A DNA stretch of 64,000 nt. Origin: Channallabes apus. Taxonomy: Eukaryota > Chordata > Actinopteri > Siluriformes > Clariidae. Of this stretch, positions 12,415-24,142 are shown piece by piece. How positions within the stretch are numbered: the stretch's first letter is position 1; each line of letters starts with the position of its first letter. A program made the position numbers and the translations under genes. The stretch covers positions 9,925,352-9,989,351 of the forward strand of contig CM060126.1 in NCBI GenBank assembly GCA_030522415.1, in the 5' to 3' direction. The notes beneath the pieces are model-generated. The model did no database searches. It saw only the letters and a program-made list of their open reading frames with translations, and was not told where the DNA came from.

Positions 12415-12607
12415 GAAATGGTGGCTTGGTGGTTAGCACTGTTGCCTTGCGCCTCTAAGGTCTGGGTTCGATTCCCCCGCAGACTTTCAGATAAGGCTAA
12501 TTAACGATCCCAAATTGCCCATAGTGTGTGCATGATTGTGTGAGTGTGTGTATGTGCATGCTCTGCGATGGGTTGGCACCCCATCAACGGTGTATCCCGC
12601 CAAGTCA
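12415..12607 (+). mobile_element. V-SINE, 3'-truncated
   Basis: The A-box-like GGTGGTTAGCACTG (12,430) and B box GGTTCGATTCC (12,465) are followed by a deletion of most of the core. It resumes at CCCAAATTGCCCATAGTGTG (12,511) and ends near 12,600, where the palindromic element begins. Confidence 0.85.
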
Positions 12608-13105
12608 ATCATGTTAAATAATCATGATCTCAATACTGACCATGGAAGTTTAACAGAGCCAAAATTCCCCAAAGCAAAATAGCATGTTGAATTACTGTAC
12701 ATGAACTGAAGAAGAACTTTAAAGTTGCACAGATCGCAACAATCGACAATCCATGGCTCTTCCAGTGATATCCTGGATGTGAAGACCTGAATTTTCTCGA
12801 CCTGGATTTGTAAGGTTGAAAAATAATAAAGATTGTATTTCTAACACGTGAAAATATTTTGAACAGCAATTTAGTAACTTTTCATTTTCATTTGAAATAT
12901 CCACCCACAATAAATTGCAGTGGTTAAAACATTTCATGCATTCGAAATGCTTTAAGGATTTTTCAATTCAGATCAAATTGCAATACAGAAAAATTCTTGC
13001 AACAAGATTTTTTTTAGTTCATGTAATTCAACATGCTTTTTTGCTTTGGGGAATTTTGGCACTGTTATACTTCCATAACTGACCGATATAATCATGAATA
13101 TGATT
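12608..13105. mobile_element. Long-armed palindromic MITE
   Basis: The left arm (about 12,610-12,707) and right arm (about 13,016-13,105) are inverted copies of roughly 90 bp: GGAAGTTTAACAGAGCC against its complement GGCACTGTTATACTTCC, then a shared CAAAATTCCCCAAAGCAAAA block and GCATGTTGAATTA. It is about 0.5 kb long and non-coding. The left arm has an extra 5 bp making TACTGTA at 12,693, while the right arm has an uninterrupted TA at 13,024-13,025. Family unassigned. Confidence 0.8.
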
Positions 13106-13129
13106 CCTGCTGTAATCGGGCAGATCTAG

Positions 13130-13475
13130 TTCAGACGACACGCTGATGGATTTGATTTAAAATGGATCATTAAGGTTTTCATTACACTTGTGGAGTTTAT
13201 GTATGCCAGCTCTAGTGCACACTCTCATGCGCTCTCATCAGAACTTTATACTGGTCGGCACTTCACTGATTTAAACCGTGCGCACTGTCTTGAACTGTTT
13301 GCACATTTTTTACATTTTCGGGTGCTTAGTAATTTTTTTTTGTTATGCATAGTCTTGTTTAGTTCTGTGCTGTTTTATGTGGCACTATGGTCCTGGAGCA
13401 GCGCTATTTTGTTTCACTGTGTACTCTGCTACTGTATATGGTTGAAATGTCAATAAAAGACTATTTGACACATAC
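13130..13475 (+). repeat. Probable retroelement 3' fragment
   Basis: The segment from about 13,360 (GTTCTGTGCTGTTTTATGTG) to GTTGAAATGTCAATAAAAG at 13,441-13,459 resembles a dispersed fish repeat with an AATAAA-type end. I recognise the style but not the family. Frames across it (13190-13456, 13387-13620) are not convincing genes. Confidence 0.35.
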
Positions 13476-14879
13476 CAAATATTCTATTCATATTTTAACT
13501 GTTGTCAATAGTTTGTGTGTAATTAAAATAGTTCATGAAAAAAGCAAAACAAACAATTTCTCAAACATTTGGATATTACTGGACCTTAATAAATCTGAGC
13601 ATATTGGGCTAAAAGTCTAACCCAATTTTAACCCAATACCTCCTCATACTCAGTTTAATGTGTCCTTTGTCCAGTCTGTGCGTTGTCATACTGTACATGC
13701 TCGATCTGTGTAGAGAAGAAAGGCAGCCTATGGTTAAGCAGAAAAGACCCCTTTTCACTCCCTGGGCAGATAACTACATAACACCTCTTAGTGTTGTTAA
13801 TGTCAGCTGTGAATTGCCCTCAATCGATCCATTTGCACTTCCCTCAATGCAGTGGTCTAGCTGACATTGTAATTGCATGAAGATGACACAGACAATTAGC
13901 AGTTAACAGGGGAGTATAATTTCCTATCATTTACACCCCTCACGCTATGTCTGGTAATTTCCTCTTTTCCTGCCATTATCCATGTCACATTTATTAGCTA
14001 TTTGCCTTTCACCTCGAAGCATGTGAAAGGCAAATGTTTAATAGTACATTCTTGCTTGCACATATCGTATGCATTATGATAGGAAAGTCATACACAGGGT
14101 AATCAGTCCTGTAGATGTGCCTCATGATGTAGGCATCATAGAAAATTTATTCACTTTAACTAAAATGTTACATTCAGCAACTAATCTGGGTATAAAGACA
14201 AAGTAAACATATTACCAACTGTATGTCATTTATGACGTGTATGCAACAAGGTAAAATATCTGAATGCTTTTTTTTTTATATAAAATGAGTCATCATTCAG
14301 CTTCAAAGAAAAACTCATTCGGAGTAAGGTTAGGCTTTATCGTGTTGTTCACTTCCTCTAAATTAACCTCTATAAACATGACACTTAATTAGATTAATTA
14401 CTATCATCAGTGGTTTAGTGGTGCCTGGAGAAGTGTGTATAATGTAAATTTATCCCCCAATTTTTTTAAGTGCCTGTAAAGACACCCTGTGTTATGAATG
14501 ATGGCATGAAAGAGTACACTTGCATATTTAGGTCACGCTAGAATGGGCCAGTAGTTGGGCTGTGGATACCTGAGCCGATGTACTGTAGCATTTTGAGGTC
14601 ATTTGTTCTGAAAGTCAAGAAACAAATAGAAAACGTTCAACGCTGGATAAATTCAGCATAAATTTGAGCCCAGGATTTGGTTGAAAATATTTTATTTTAT
14701 TTTAACCCATACAAATATTTAGATCATAGGCTAAATATATCAGTAGGCTACAACGTATACAGTACTGTAGTTCCCAACCTGACTTACTGTATGGTATCAT
14801 GTGTTTAAATTTTTTTAAACAATATAAAAATGTATAACTTTTTTTTGTTATTGCTGTTTTGAAAAAAATATTTTCGATG
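13476..14879. other. Anonymous stretch, rich in TACWGTA words
   Basis: No supported gene. Five TACWGTA words (13689, 14581, 14758, 14763, 14785); those at 14,758 and 14,763 overlap as TACAGTACTGTA. Confidence 0.5.
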
Positions 14880-15318
14880 AATAGACATACAGTATCATAG
14901 TATCCTACAATAACTTTCCAAATTTAATTGTTCCATAAGAAATAATGGAAACTCAAATTATTCATTCCACAGCCCCCCCCCCCCCCCCAAAAAAAATACA
15001 TAAAAATAATTAATATGAAATATTAAGTAGAAATAAAACAAATTAACCTGCACTTTACCTTTAAAAAAAAGTACAAATAAATCCCGACAGATAAGTATTT
15101 CCGTTTGTGTACGCAGGTGCTGTGTGTGTGAATCTAAAGTAAGCTCCCCTCTTCCCCTTCTCGTCTAACACAATTACCCTTCCTCCACTCTGTTCACACA
15201 CACATAAAGGAAACACTGTTTTATCGGAAAAATAAATAAGAAATCTCTCAGGAATTCTCTAACGGAATCACTGCTGTAAAGTAAAAACAAATTAACCTGC
15301 ACTTTACCTTTGAAAAGA

Positions 15319-15371
<53 letters not shown>

Positions 15372-15900
15372 GGCGAAAGTAGGAGGGGTCTGTGTGTGTG
15401 TGGCACGGTGTCCAATGATGTGCGTGCACAGACACAGAGAGCAAAGAGCAGGCTAAACCTTGAGCAGAGAGAGAAAATGGATCTTTAACCTCTCTAATGA
15501 GACTTGCTTTTGCTTTACACATGCGTTGTACACACACTCATACAGACACAAAATAAAATATGTTTTTCGTGACCGTGGTCACAGTGTTATAGTAAACAGT
15601 ACACGCGTGCATGGATGTTGATTATACCAGTGAGAGACGAGCACTAAGACCCAGCAGGGGAGGCGATTACCCACAATTCCACAGCACAAGAAAGAGAAAA
15701 ACCGTTGGCTACGGTGTGATCATGTGACACTCTGCGTCAAAACAAGAAGTGCTTGCATGCCACATGATACTCGGTACTCGTGAACCAAGACTTGTTCGTT
15801 TTCCAAGTAAAAATCTTTAATCTTTAAAAATCTTTGCTCGTCTTGTGGAACACTCGCAAACCGCGTTACTCGCTAAACGAGGTTTCACTGTACATAAGTT
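14880..15900. repeat. Composite ~1-kb dispersed repeat with internal microsatellites
   Basis: A block containing AACCTGCACTTTACCTTT occurs twice as a direct repeat (about 15,043-15,062 and 15,293-15,312). Its right part (15,830-15,895: CACTCGCAAACCGCGTTACT) has the look of a common fish repeat. A C-run (about 14,972-14,988) and a long TG tract lie inside. Family unassigned and boundaries approximate. Confidence 0.45.
15320..15369. repeat. (TG)n microsatellite
   Basis: An uninterrupted run of about 25 GT/TG units on the forward strand. It is the source of the poly-His/Thr tail of the reverse frame at 15304-15537, which is therefore not a gene. Confidence 0.97.
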
Positions 15901-16059
15901 GTTTTTCGAAGCCTTTACCACAATTTCTGTAACTTATTTACTAGTTATTAGAAATGTAGCTGGGAATTATTAACTTCATTTGTATTATTTTTCCTGAACC
16001 GTGTCAAATTTTATCCTAGGTGTTGCCACATTGAATTCCTGTTTTCTAACTGGGCTTGG

Positions 16060-16205
16060 GACTGGCACTGAACACAATGACTGGGTTGTATGGGGCGTAG
16101 GACTAAGAGTCTTGCCCAAGAACCCAACAATGGTATGCGGGGCTTGAACCCCTGACCTGTGATTAAGAACCCAGAGCCTCAACTGCCTGAGATACCATTA
16201 CAAGT
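16060..16205 (-). mobile_element. tRNA-derived SINE head, reverse strand
   Basis: The segment GTCTTGCCCAAGAACCCAAC (16,110-16,129), then GGCTTGAACCCCTGACC and CCAGAGCCTCAACTGCCTGAG, is a reverse-strand tRNA-like promoter region of a common fish SINE. The B box lies on the minus strand near 16,142-16,152. Confidence 0.65.
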
Positions 16206-17774
16206 GCATATTGTTTTGAATATTGCACAAGAATTGCATATAGAAGTGACAGGTTGAAATATACATATAAATTTAGATTTTTATATAAACTGTAATGCAC
16301 TAAAATATACTAAAGAACATACTGTGTACTATGAAGCATTATTGCCAACCAGCAGCAGGAAGCTTTTGAAAGGCTGAGTCTAAATTTATTCACAAACCGT
16401 ACCAGCGTATAAGGAATAAAGGGCTGGTGAAATGCAATGAGGTGGCCCTGACAATGATGTATGGGATCTGGTTAAAAACAACGGCATGATAAATGCTTCG
16501 GAATATAGCTTTTTTTATTTATTAGCTGGCAAAACTACTGACAGTTAAAACCCTGCTTTCATCACTTAAATCACCATCCAAACATGCTGTAAACCCGATT
16601 AAGACCTACAGTACTAAGAGTGGAAGACTGACAGACCATTAAAAACCTCCTCACAATGTTCCAGTGCTCATTCCTTAACCAGCTTTAATTCGCAAACACT
16701 TCTGTAAATCCTCGCTGAAAAATGCTGCTTTCCAGATGGCGAAATTGATTCGGTCCCAGCGTCAAAATCTTGCTGATCTAGAACCAAATACCGGTGGCGC
16801 CAAAGGTGTGTGACTGCACCATTTTGTCTCTGAGAACACAGCGTGAGCGTCTGATCTGATGTTCCTTATTTTCATGACCGCCTGGTTCCCAGAATCATCA
16901 CTGGCTCCAGCATCAGCACCAGATCAATGTAAAGGATAAATTAATAAGGCTGAAATGAAAAGCAGCCAAGACCTTGATAAAGTCTGGAAGATTTTAATAC
17001 TCGCAATATTGTAATAGCACTTTAGCAACAGAAATTTAGCAGTTACAGAAAATTTAAGCTTTGATAAATGCAGCTAATTCCAATAAAAGCAGATGAACTG
17101 GAATTAGGGTACAGTTTAGTTTTTGTCTCATAGATGTGACTGAGGCGGCTCAATCAGAGGAATACAAAACAGCCGAATATCCGGGGAACACGAACCTATG
17201 CAGTATCCTCTGATACAAACAAACAAACAAACAAACTGTTGTAATCCTCGGTGTCTTTCTTTCTTTGAAAAAAAAAACTGTCCCCTGGTTTGCTGCTGAA
17301 AACACACACCGCCTGCAAACAAGCCTAATCCCAAAGCAGCCAACACCAGCACATCTCACTACACTATACCTCCCATTCCAACACATTCCACCACGGTAAT
17401 GAAATATGTCTCCAGAGATCCTCTGTCTCAAGTATCTCTTCATGTTCTCTAATGTCCTCATAAAGTAGGGGGGAGCTGGTGACTTAATTGCATGCATAAA
17501 CAAGCATATCACTTCTCCGCACCGGCCTACAGGAGAACAGCAGGTTTCGTTATTTGGGGATGGAGATATTTGTGAAAAATTAATGTTCTGCCATATTTGT
17601 AAATTGTTTTTCAAATATTTTCCCAAGGTTATTGTTTCCTTAATGTCCAAAAACAGTGAAGTCACCCATCAGTGCATTTGTGTGTGCTTATTTCGATGCT
17701 AATCATCAGCACAGAGTTTGTGCATGCTCTTTCTTTTCGCAAGATTCGGAAGAAGCATACTGTAGGTTTGACCT
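16206..17774. other. Anonymous stretch
   Basis: The 171-codon reverse frame at 17150-17665 is the longest here, but it has no recognisable domain and a repetitive (CAAA)n part (17,215-17,236). I do not call it a gene. TACWGTA words at 16607 and 17758. Confidence 0.5.
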
Positions 17775-18215
17775 CCAGTACTATGAGGTCAAGATTTACT
17801 CTGTGCTCTTAAAGACCGTAATGAAGATTAGAATGAAAGCATATTCATATCTGTTGAATTATACAGTATTCTCAGATTATGCTCATGATCCAGGATCCAA
17901 GGTAAATAAATAAAATAGTACCCATGAGGAAGTAGCCTCTTAAGCAAGATTGTTAGTTTTGCTATAAAGTTTATCAGATTTGTCATTGGAAAATTTGGAG
18001 GTTTTGTCTCCAAACCACCTACGTACAGTCTAATGCTGCAGTCGAACATACAGTAGTTAGTCTGAAAGCATGCAACATTACCTCGTTCACTTGTCAGGAA
18101 CTGTTTTAAATATGACTCAAGAGGGGATCCTGTGAGCTGTTTTTTTTCCCCCCAATACATTGCTTGGATCCTGATCCAAAAATATTGTGAGGTTTGTTTT
18201 CCTAATAGAAGTTAA
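17775..18215 (+). repeat. Direct duplication, copy 1
   Basis: About 0.4 kb aligns, with roughly 80% identity by eye, to 20,115-20,500. Shared blocks include TTACTCTGTGCTCTT, CCAAACCACCTACGTAC, GCATTACCTCGTTCACTTG-like sequence and GACTCAAGAGGGGATCC. Two TACAGTA words (17,862 and 18,049) are 5-bp gains relative to copy 2. Non-coding. Confidence 0.85.
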
Positions 18216-18239
18216 ATTAGGACTTTTTACATTTTCTTA

Positions 18240-18730
18240 TGATTGACAGCGTTAAACCGACTGACATTTACAGAGACAGTTTGAATTTGAATGATGCAAA
18301 ACATTGTAAAGAAACATGGACATCCATGAACGATTGATCAGAGTGAGTGGAATGCCTAATACTTGAAAATAGACATATAACTTGTCGCCCAATTTGCAGA
18401 AGAGACGCAACTGTCTGTGGGAACTGTAGAAGGACCATCACTTGCACGTTACTGGAACTCAGCTGAGAGTTATTGCCACATCCTCCATATAGTCCTGACC
18501 TCACCCCTAGACATTTCCACATGTTTGGGCCATTAAAGAGTTTCTGAGAAGATCATGGCTCAGACATACTGAGAAAACTTTAAGGCCTTGATGGCATCCG
18601 AGCACTTGTGAAATGCTGGGATACGGGCGTTAGTGTAGCAGGGGACTTTCTATAGAGAAATCAATGTAGTTTTTACTCTCATAAGTGTTCAGTTATTCTG
18701 TATTCCCATTTTGATTTGAACGCCCTTCAT
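18240..18730 (+). pseudogene. Mariner-like element remnant
   Basis: The forward strand near 18,475-18,540 reads PPYSPDLTPRHFHMFGPLK, the mariner catalytic motif region (normally YSPDLAPSDxHxF). The usual second aspartate of that motif is replaced by histidine here. The 5' part is deleted and scrambled. The 3' end (18,690-18,728) has a degenerate terminal repeat ending TTGATTTGAACGCCC. It lies between the two arms of the 17.8/20.1-kb duplication. Confidence 0.78.
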
Positions 18731-19269
18731 ATGTTTTAATTACACAGAATCTTGTTCTTATAGAGTAAATGCTTAAAACATGTAGTGATGCATCTTATGT
18801 GAATTGGTAGGAAGTTGCATGTACAGTATATATACAGTAATGGCATTTAATAACAAGCAACATTCTGTAAAATGAATAAAATGTGCCTTAATCTTTAATT
18901 TGTGTGTATAAAGAATAGGAAGAGCTTCCACTTGACCGTATAATTGCAAACAAGTCCTTTACATTCAGGTTCATGATCATCTTGATCGGAATGCAAACGG
19001 GTGATTTGATTATATTGTATTTATTACAATAAGACCCTATCAGCAATAATGACTGGGATCTAATCAACATTTATATGGCTTGATTAAATTCATCTGCGCT
19101 GTCAGTTCACAGACTAAAATATAACTGCAGTCCCGAGAGAGTGGTGTGTGCTACAGATAGACATGGATGAATTATTCGTATTATACTAGGTGATTATGCA
19201 GAGATTTTCTATCCACAAGTAAAGAAAAAAACAATGTTCAATATTTATGTGGTTCCTGTATATTTAAGG

Positions 19270-19304
19270 GAAATAAAAATAATAAAAATAAAAATAAATA
19301 AATA

Positions 19305-19340
<36 letters not shown>

Positions 19341-19375
19341 AATAAATAAATAATAATAGTAATAATAATAATAAA
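19270..19375. repeat. (AAT)n/(AAAT)n compound microsatellite
   Basis: About 105 bp of mixed AAT and AAAT units on the forward strand. Confidence 0.95.
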
Positions 19376-20114
19376 ATTACAATCTAAATGCTTTATCATG
19401 TACGTTGAAATAAATCAATATTAATAGCACATTAAACACATAGTGTGGTCTATATTTAAAAAAACAAAGAAGAAAAAAGTCTAACATGATCGGCGCTGAC
19501 TCAACACACCGAAACAAAACCGGTTCAGTGTGAAATAACCTTTAAAATGAATAAGCACAACATGTCAAAATGCGAACAAACATAAAAAGAGTAAGTCCTA
19601 TTATGCTTTATAAATGCAATAAAAGAAAGGCTTACAGGAAATGCCTGTGCGCAAAATGTCTACTGCCGGTGTACAACAAAATTCTTTGAAAGCCTAGTCT
19701 GTTTTTTCTTTCTTTTTCTACCTGCACAATAACGATACAGGAGAAAAAAGCAACAATTATTTTTGTGCATCACATAATGCTAAACCTGTCACTATAATCA
19801 TAATCATGTCAGTATTCAGAATGAAGGTGGCTGCTTTTGCTTATTTGCTCTTTGTCACAATGATGCGTTAATGAATTTGACTGAAACAATCGAAACGCTG
19901 AAAAGAATGAGTGCGACTACTGTCACAAATCACTCAACTCCTGACAGGACCTATCATGATGGTCCGTGCCAAACTTGAAGGTTGTTGCATCAACTCCTGT
20001 GACGACACCACTGAACAGATGTCGGTCATGTCATCAGTGGGAGAACAGATGTCTATGGCCATATGCTGCTCAAGAACCATCATCATTTTTGGACTTATCA
20101 TCATATGTGAAGGC
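19376..20114. other. Anonymous stretch
   Basis: Two short overlapping frames at 19911-20151 have no recognisable domain. No repeat identified. Confidence 0.45.
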
Positions 20115-20500
20115 TTTACTCTGTGCTCTTGAAGACCTTAATGAAGATTAGAATGAAAGCAGATTCATTCATGCTGCATTATATTCTCAGTTTATAAATT
20201 AGAAATGCTCAGGGATCAAAGGCAAATAAATAAAATGTTACCCATGAGGAAGTGGCGTCTTAAGCTACTAGAAAGTTGATTGTTCAGTATTTGTCACTGA
20301 TTTTGCCTCCAAACCACCTACGTACTGTAGCATTGCAGTCTAACATTGTTGGTCTGAAAGCATGCAGCATTACCTCGTTCACTTGCCAGGAACTGTTTTA
20401 AATATGACTCAAGAGGGGATCCCGTGAGGTGTTTTTCCTCACTTCATTGACTGGATCCTGGTCCAAAAATATGTGAGGTTTGAAGTTTGTTTTCCTAATG
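20115..20500 (+). repeat. Direct duplication, copy 2
   Basis: Partner of 17,775-18,215. It has plain TA at 20,182-20,183 where copy 1 has TACAGTA. It carries its own TACTGTA at 20,323. Its right edge coincides with the start of a short hAT-like element. Confidence 0.85.
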
Positions 20501-21160
20501 GACTGTTTCACACAATAAAAAAAAAAATCTAATTAATTAGAGGCTTTGTAATTAATTAATCGAAATTAATCGCATTTTAATAGCATATAAATATTTGACA
20601 GTGAGAAGTAAGTTTTTTCATATGGATTTTAGTATACCATTGAGTAATGACTGAATACATAAGCTTAAGCAACAAAATATTGTTTATTTTTGTTCAACCA
20701 AGTCCAACAGACCAGTGCAATATTGCCATTAAGTGTAGCAATAGAATATTTAGAAATATAGTCGCCCACATTTCAGAAATTCAGGTACCCTATAGGTAGG
20801 TAGACCTTCTGTAAACTGTTTTTTTTTAAGTAAAACACAATATTTTCAAGTACATTCAGAAGATTGGAAACCCTGACTATTAAACCCTGACGCTTCCATC
20901 CATTAATTTTTTATAACAAAATTTCCCATCCACAGGGCCAACCAAAGCGTTCTCATCAGCTTCTTTGTCCATGTTCACTGTGGTTTGTTTTCGTCTGAAC
21001 GCTAGTTGGTGCTCCAGTATAATCGGTCCGCCGAAACTCATCCAGTGAGAAATGTTCCGCAGTGCAAAAATAAGTGTGAATAAAATGCGTTAAAAAAATT
21101 GTATGCATTATTTTTGTGTAATTAATTAATCTAAATTAACCTGTTAAAGTCCCGGCCCTA
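20498..21160. mobile_element. Short non-autonomous DNA transposon, hAT-like
   Basis: The right end reads TTAAAGTCCCGGCCCTAA (about 21,142-21,159) preceded by AATTAATTAATCTAAATTAA. The left part has the related AATTAATTAATCGAAATTAA (20,551-20,570) as a direct or inverted AT-rich block. The GGGCCGGGACTTTAA terminus on the minus strand resembles fish hAT MITEs. I could not confirm an 8-bp target duplication. Confidence 0.55.
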
Positions 21161-23418
21161 ATATATTCACTCCAGAAAGAAGCTGAAAATTTGTCAATAA
21201 ATAAATTATTGAAACAATGTACAATTTTTCAGTGGAACCAAAAAAAGACGATTTTTAGTCGATTCCAAGAACACCAACAAGAGATTCATGGACTGAGATC
21301 ATGGTGAGAAATCTTCCCATGTAAGCAGAGCACACACATTCATTAGAGAATCTCTGATGCCTTGCAAAAATATCAGGATGCTGGTTTCATTCCCCCAGGC
21401 CATACCATAATTTTAAGAAGTGGGCTGCTGTGCCACAGTGCCCTGTTGCCAGTTGGTGTGGTTTGATGGGTAGTGGGTACAAAGGAACAGTCAACAATGA
21501 CAACAACAGGTATAGGAATGGCCGGTTTGGCCACAAGTCTGTGGAATTTGCTGCAGTGTCATCTATAACGGTGTCAAAGAAAGACAAATACTGTAGTATT
21601 ATTCTTACTGCCCCAAACCCTTTATGTTATCTACAGTACTATATGTTCTTTCCATAAACCACACTGGGCAGGATGATGCCTGTCTGTTTGCAAAGTGAAT
21701 ATAGGTAGTGTGTGGCCACAGTACAGGTGTTATATCTTTCTTCTCATATTGTACAGTATGAATTCTTCTAGCTCATCACATGTTGCTGGGACTGTCACAC
21801 TCCCTGAACACCATACTGTAGGTGCTAAAGCTAGGCAGAGTCTGTCTTCTGTTTAGGAATCAGAAAATATCTTGAAATGTAATCTCTTGACTGTGTACCG
21901 TCTGTAGACTAACCCTTTGCGACATAACCCGGAGGTTTTCTGAAGATCATAGGTTTTTTCATACTAGATCGCTCAATAGCTAAATGGGAAGAGGACATGG
22001 AGTCTGGTTGTTATTTGAAACATGCCTACTTACCTCAATTACCAAAAGCTATCTACCTTTAGTAAAATGCAACATAGGGGTCTAAGGGGATTGACTCACT
22101 TTTGGAACCAGCTAGTGGTCATTAGAGTAACTGCACATTTTAGCACGTCCTTGTTGGACTCATTTGTCAAAACCAGAGGTTGCCCCTTGGAGATAATCTG
22201 CAATGTATCATATGATTCCTTCATGTCCCATTCTCATAGGCCTGTCTGCAGATGGCTCAACATGTGTTTGCCAGGTTCCAACAATGACATTTGAGCCAAC
22301 CAAACCTGTCCTCTCATCTGTGTCAACAACCCCAGTGATTTGCTATCCCCTTGTTTCTTTGGCGCTTAAATTGCCATACTTAAGATCTTTGTATTATTGC
22401 ATCTGTTGCTGCAGGCATTATTTCCTTATGGGCCAGGAACAAATATGTCACTGGATTTGATATACAACACACACTTGTAATGTGCACTGTAAAAGATGAT
22501 ATTAAAATATTGATGAAATGTTCTTGAATTTAGAGAAAACTATCAATAATTTATTAAAATAAGGTTACAACAAACCCAATCTAAGATGCCAGTGTGTATC
22601 TGCCGATAGAACAAGAAATGTTTGCTTACAAGTTTAGTACATTTTGATTAGAAATATGCCTAATAATGTTATATTTGGTTTGTTGTAATCCTATTTTAAG
22701 AAACTGTAGATAAATGTAACTACATTCAAAATATTTTACTTGCTAAGACATCATTTTTGCAGTGTGTATTTTAGGCTTTGCAAACCAGTATATCAGCTGT
22801 TTAATGTATGGGCTGTATGCAGCATGATTTTACACGCAAGACTTCATCAGCCTATAGGACTTATTAGGAGACCAGTCTTTTAACTGAAGCTACTGATCTC
22901 CAAAGCCTAAGGCCTCTGAATGTGTCACTGAAGGAAGTATTACCGCGCTTTTATCAAGTTGCAGCTTCAGGGCACTTTAAAATATGCAGAAGAGCTCATT
23001 AATGAAATCTGTGCATTGTGAAATTGACTCATTCACTCCTGGGAAGGGGAATTAAGATTTAGTTTGCCACTGAAGAATATTCAGTGTCACCGCTGTGCTG
23101 TGCTCCAGATTTCCACTCTAATCTCCAGACAGCTCGAAAGCCATGCTACCGGGACTCTGCACCAAAGTTGACCTCAAGTTTAGAGATTTCCTGACATGCA
23201 TCTATTGATCTATTGACAGGATACCAGTACCTGTCTCCATATGTTAGGTGGATGCACTAGAGGGAGACCTATACTCTAGTGTGCTATTGTATTGCCACCA
23301 ACAGCTCTTGCATTTGGGCGATGCCAGCTGGCAGCTCCGCTACTCTGTGTTACAAAGCGATAAAGGCACTCACTCTTTCTCTTCATTGGGACTGATCAGT
23401 CAAGTCTGCACCGGCAAA
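21161..23418. other. Anonymous stretch upstream of the candidate exon
   Basis: No transposon recognised. Four TACWGTA words lie at 21589-21820, then none until 24,426. The 22,780-23,418 part is free of repeats I know and would hold the promoter and 5' untranslated region if the exon at 23,419 is real. No TATA box or CpG island stands out. Confidence 0.4.
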
Positions 23419-23490
23419 ATGGGAAGGAGAGTGCCCATTTTTCCCCTGCAGACTTTGTATCTACTGCTTGCATTACACCTGGCTAATCCC
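23419..23490 (+). CDS. Candidate first coding exon with signal peptide (partial gene)
   Basis: From the ATG at 23,419 there are 24 codons, starting MGRR and followed by a strongly hydrophobic core LYLLLALHLA (residues 13-22) and then N-P. This is the layout of a secretory signal peptide: basic n-region, leucine-rich h-region. Immediately after codon 24 comes GTAAGT (23,491-23,496), a consensus 5' splice site, so the exon would end in phase 0. The frame stays open upstream to 23,248, but the ATG at 23,419 (context GCAAAATGG) is the one that gives a signal peptide; the first frame ATG at 23,248 would bury it. Downstream exons were not found in 40 kb, consistent with a long first intron. I do not recognise the protein. 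A duplicate at 24,071 has lost both start and donor. It could be a chance frame, but the coincidence of ATG, signal peptide and donor argues against that. Confidence 0.45.
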
Positions 23491-23653
23491 GTAAGTATTT
23501 TCATTGCCTGCAAGGCAGGATTTGCTCATTGTTAAAGGTATTATGCTGCAGTTAGGACAAGGATAAATATGTGCATGTCACTGATTGTCTCAAACAATCT
23601 GGTCACTGACGGTGTCAATTAATGAAAACGCCTTCTTATTTTGCCATGAATTC
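23421..23653 (+). repeat. Exon-bearing direct duplication, copy 1
   Basis: About 233 bp including the candidate exon and the start of the intron, repeated at 24,073-24,300 with roughly 88% identity by eye. The shared right edge is GCCATGAATTC. Confidence 0.9.
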
Positions 23654-24070
23654 AATCTCATCTCTGATTGGTTAGATGCTTTACTACATAAGAAATGGTG
23701 AGCCAATTAGTGGCCATCCTCACAAGTTTACACCATCCCTCTCATTCAGATTAAAAGTTCATTCCTTTGGGTCTGGTTTAGGTCAGACTGTTGTGGATGA
23801 CTACTTTACATGATCTCCATCCATCTATTCATCCTTGAACCTCTGAAGTGCAACTAGCGACTGTGGAGGCCAATCATGGCCATTGGAGGCCAGTGGTGAC
23901 CATTGAATTTATTTCCATTTTGTATACCTGTGGTAGGACCTCTGGTCAACATTCAAACGTACATTCTCACACAACTGAGAACGCCAATTCGCCTAATTTG
24001 CATGTCCTTAGACTGTGGGAGGAAACGGGAGAAAGCCCACCAAGCACCAAGCACGGGGAGAACATGCAAC
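23640..24070 (-). repeat. Composite SINE-containing repeat, arm 1
   Basis: Inverted partner of 26,170-26,645. Shared features are the block CTCTGATTGGTTAGATGC, the CCTTTGGGTCTGG/GTCAGAC block, a unique SINE tail (GACTGTGGAGGCCA, TGGTGACCATTG), and reverse-strand V-SINE core to 24,070. The tail differs from that of the other V-SINEs here, so this may be a distinct subfamily. Confidence 0.8.
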
Positions 24071-24142
24071 CTGGGAAGGAGAGTGCCCATTTTTCTCCAG
24101 CAGACTCGGTATCTTCTGCTTGCATTACACCATGCTAATCCC
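24071..24142 (+). pseudogene. Dead duplicate of the candidate exon
   Basis: It aligns over all 72 bases to 23,419-23,490 without an indel. The start codon is CTG instead of ATG, and the donor GTAAGT is ATAAGT at 24,143-24,148. Its translated core is still hydrophobic (RYLLLALHHA). It begins abruptly inside reverse-strand SINE core sequence (GGGGAGAACATGCAAC), so the duplication break lies at or inside that SINE. Confidence 0.7.

Noticed and set aside
15304..15537. Histidine/threonine-rich reverse protein
   Set aside because: Translation of a (TG)n microsatellite.
17150..17665. 171-codon reverse frame
   Set aside because: No domain; includes a (CAAA)n tract; likely chance.
20498..21160. Exact 8-bp target duplication for the short hAT
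   Set aside because: Candidate flanks CCTAAT at both sides do not extend cleanly; left unassigned.
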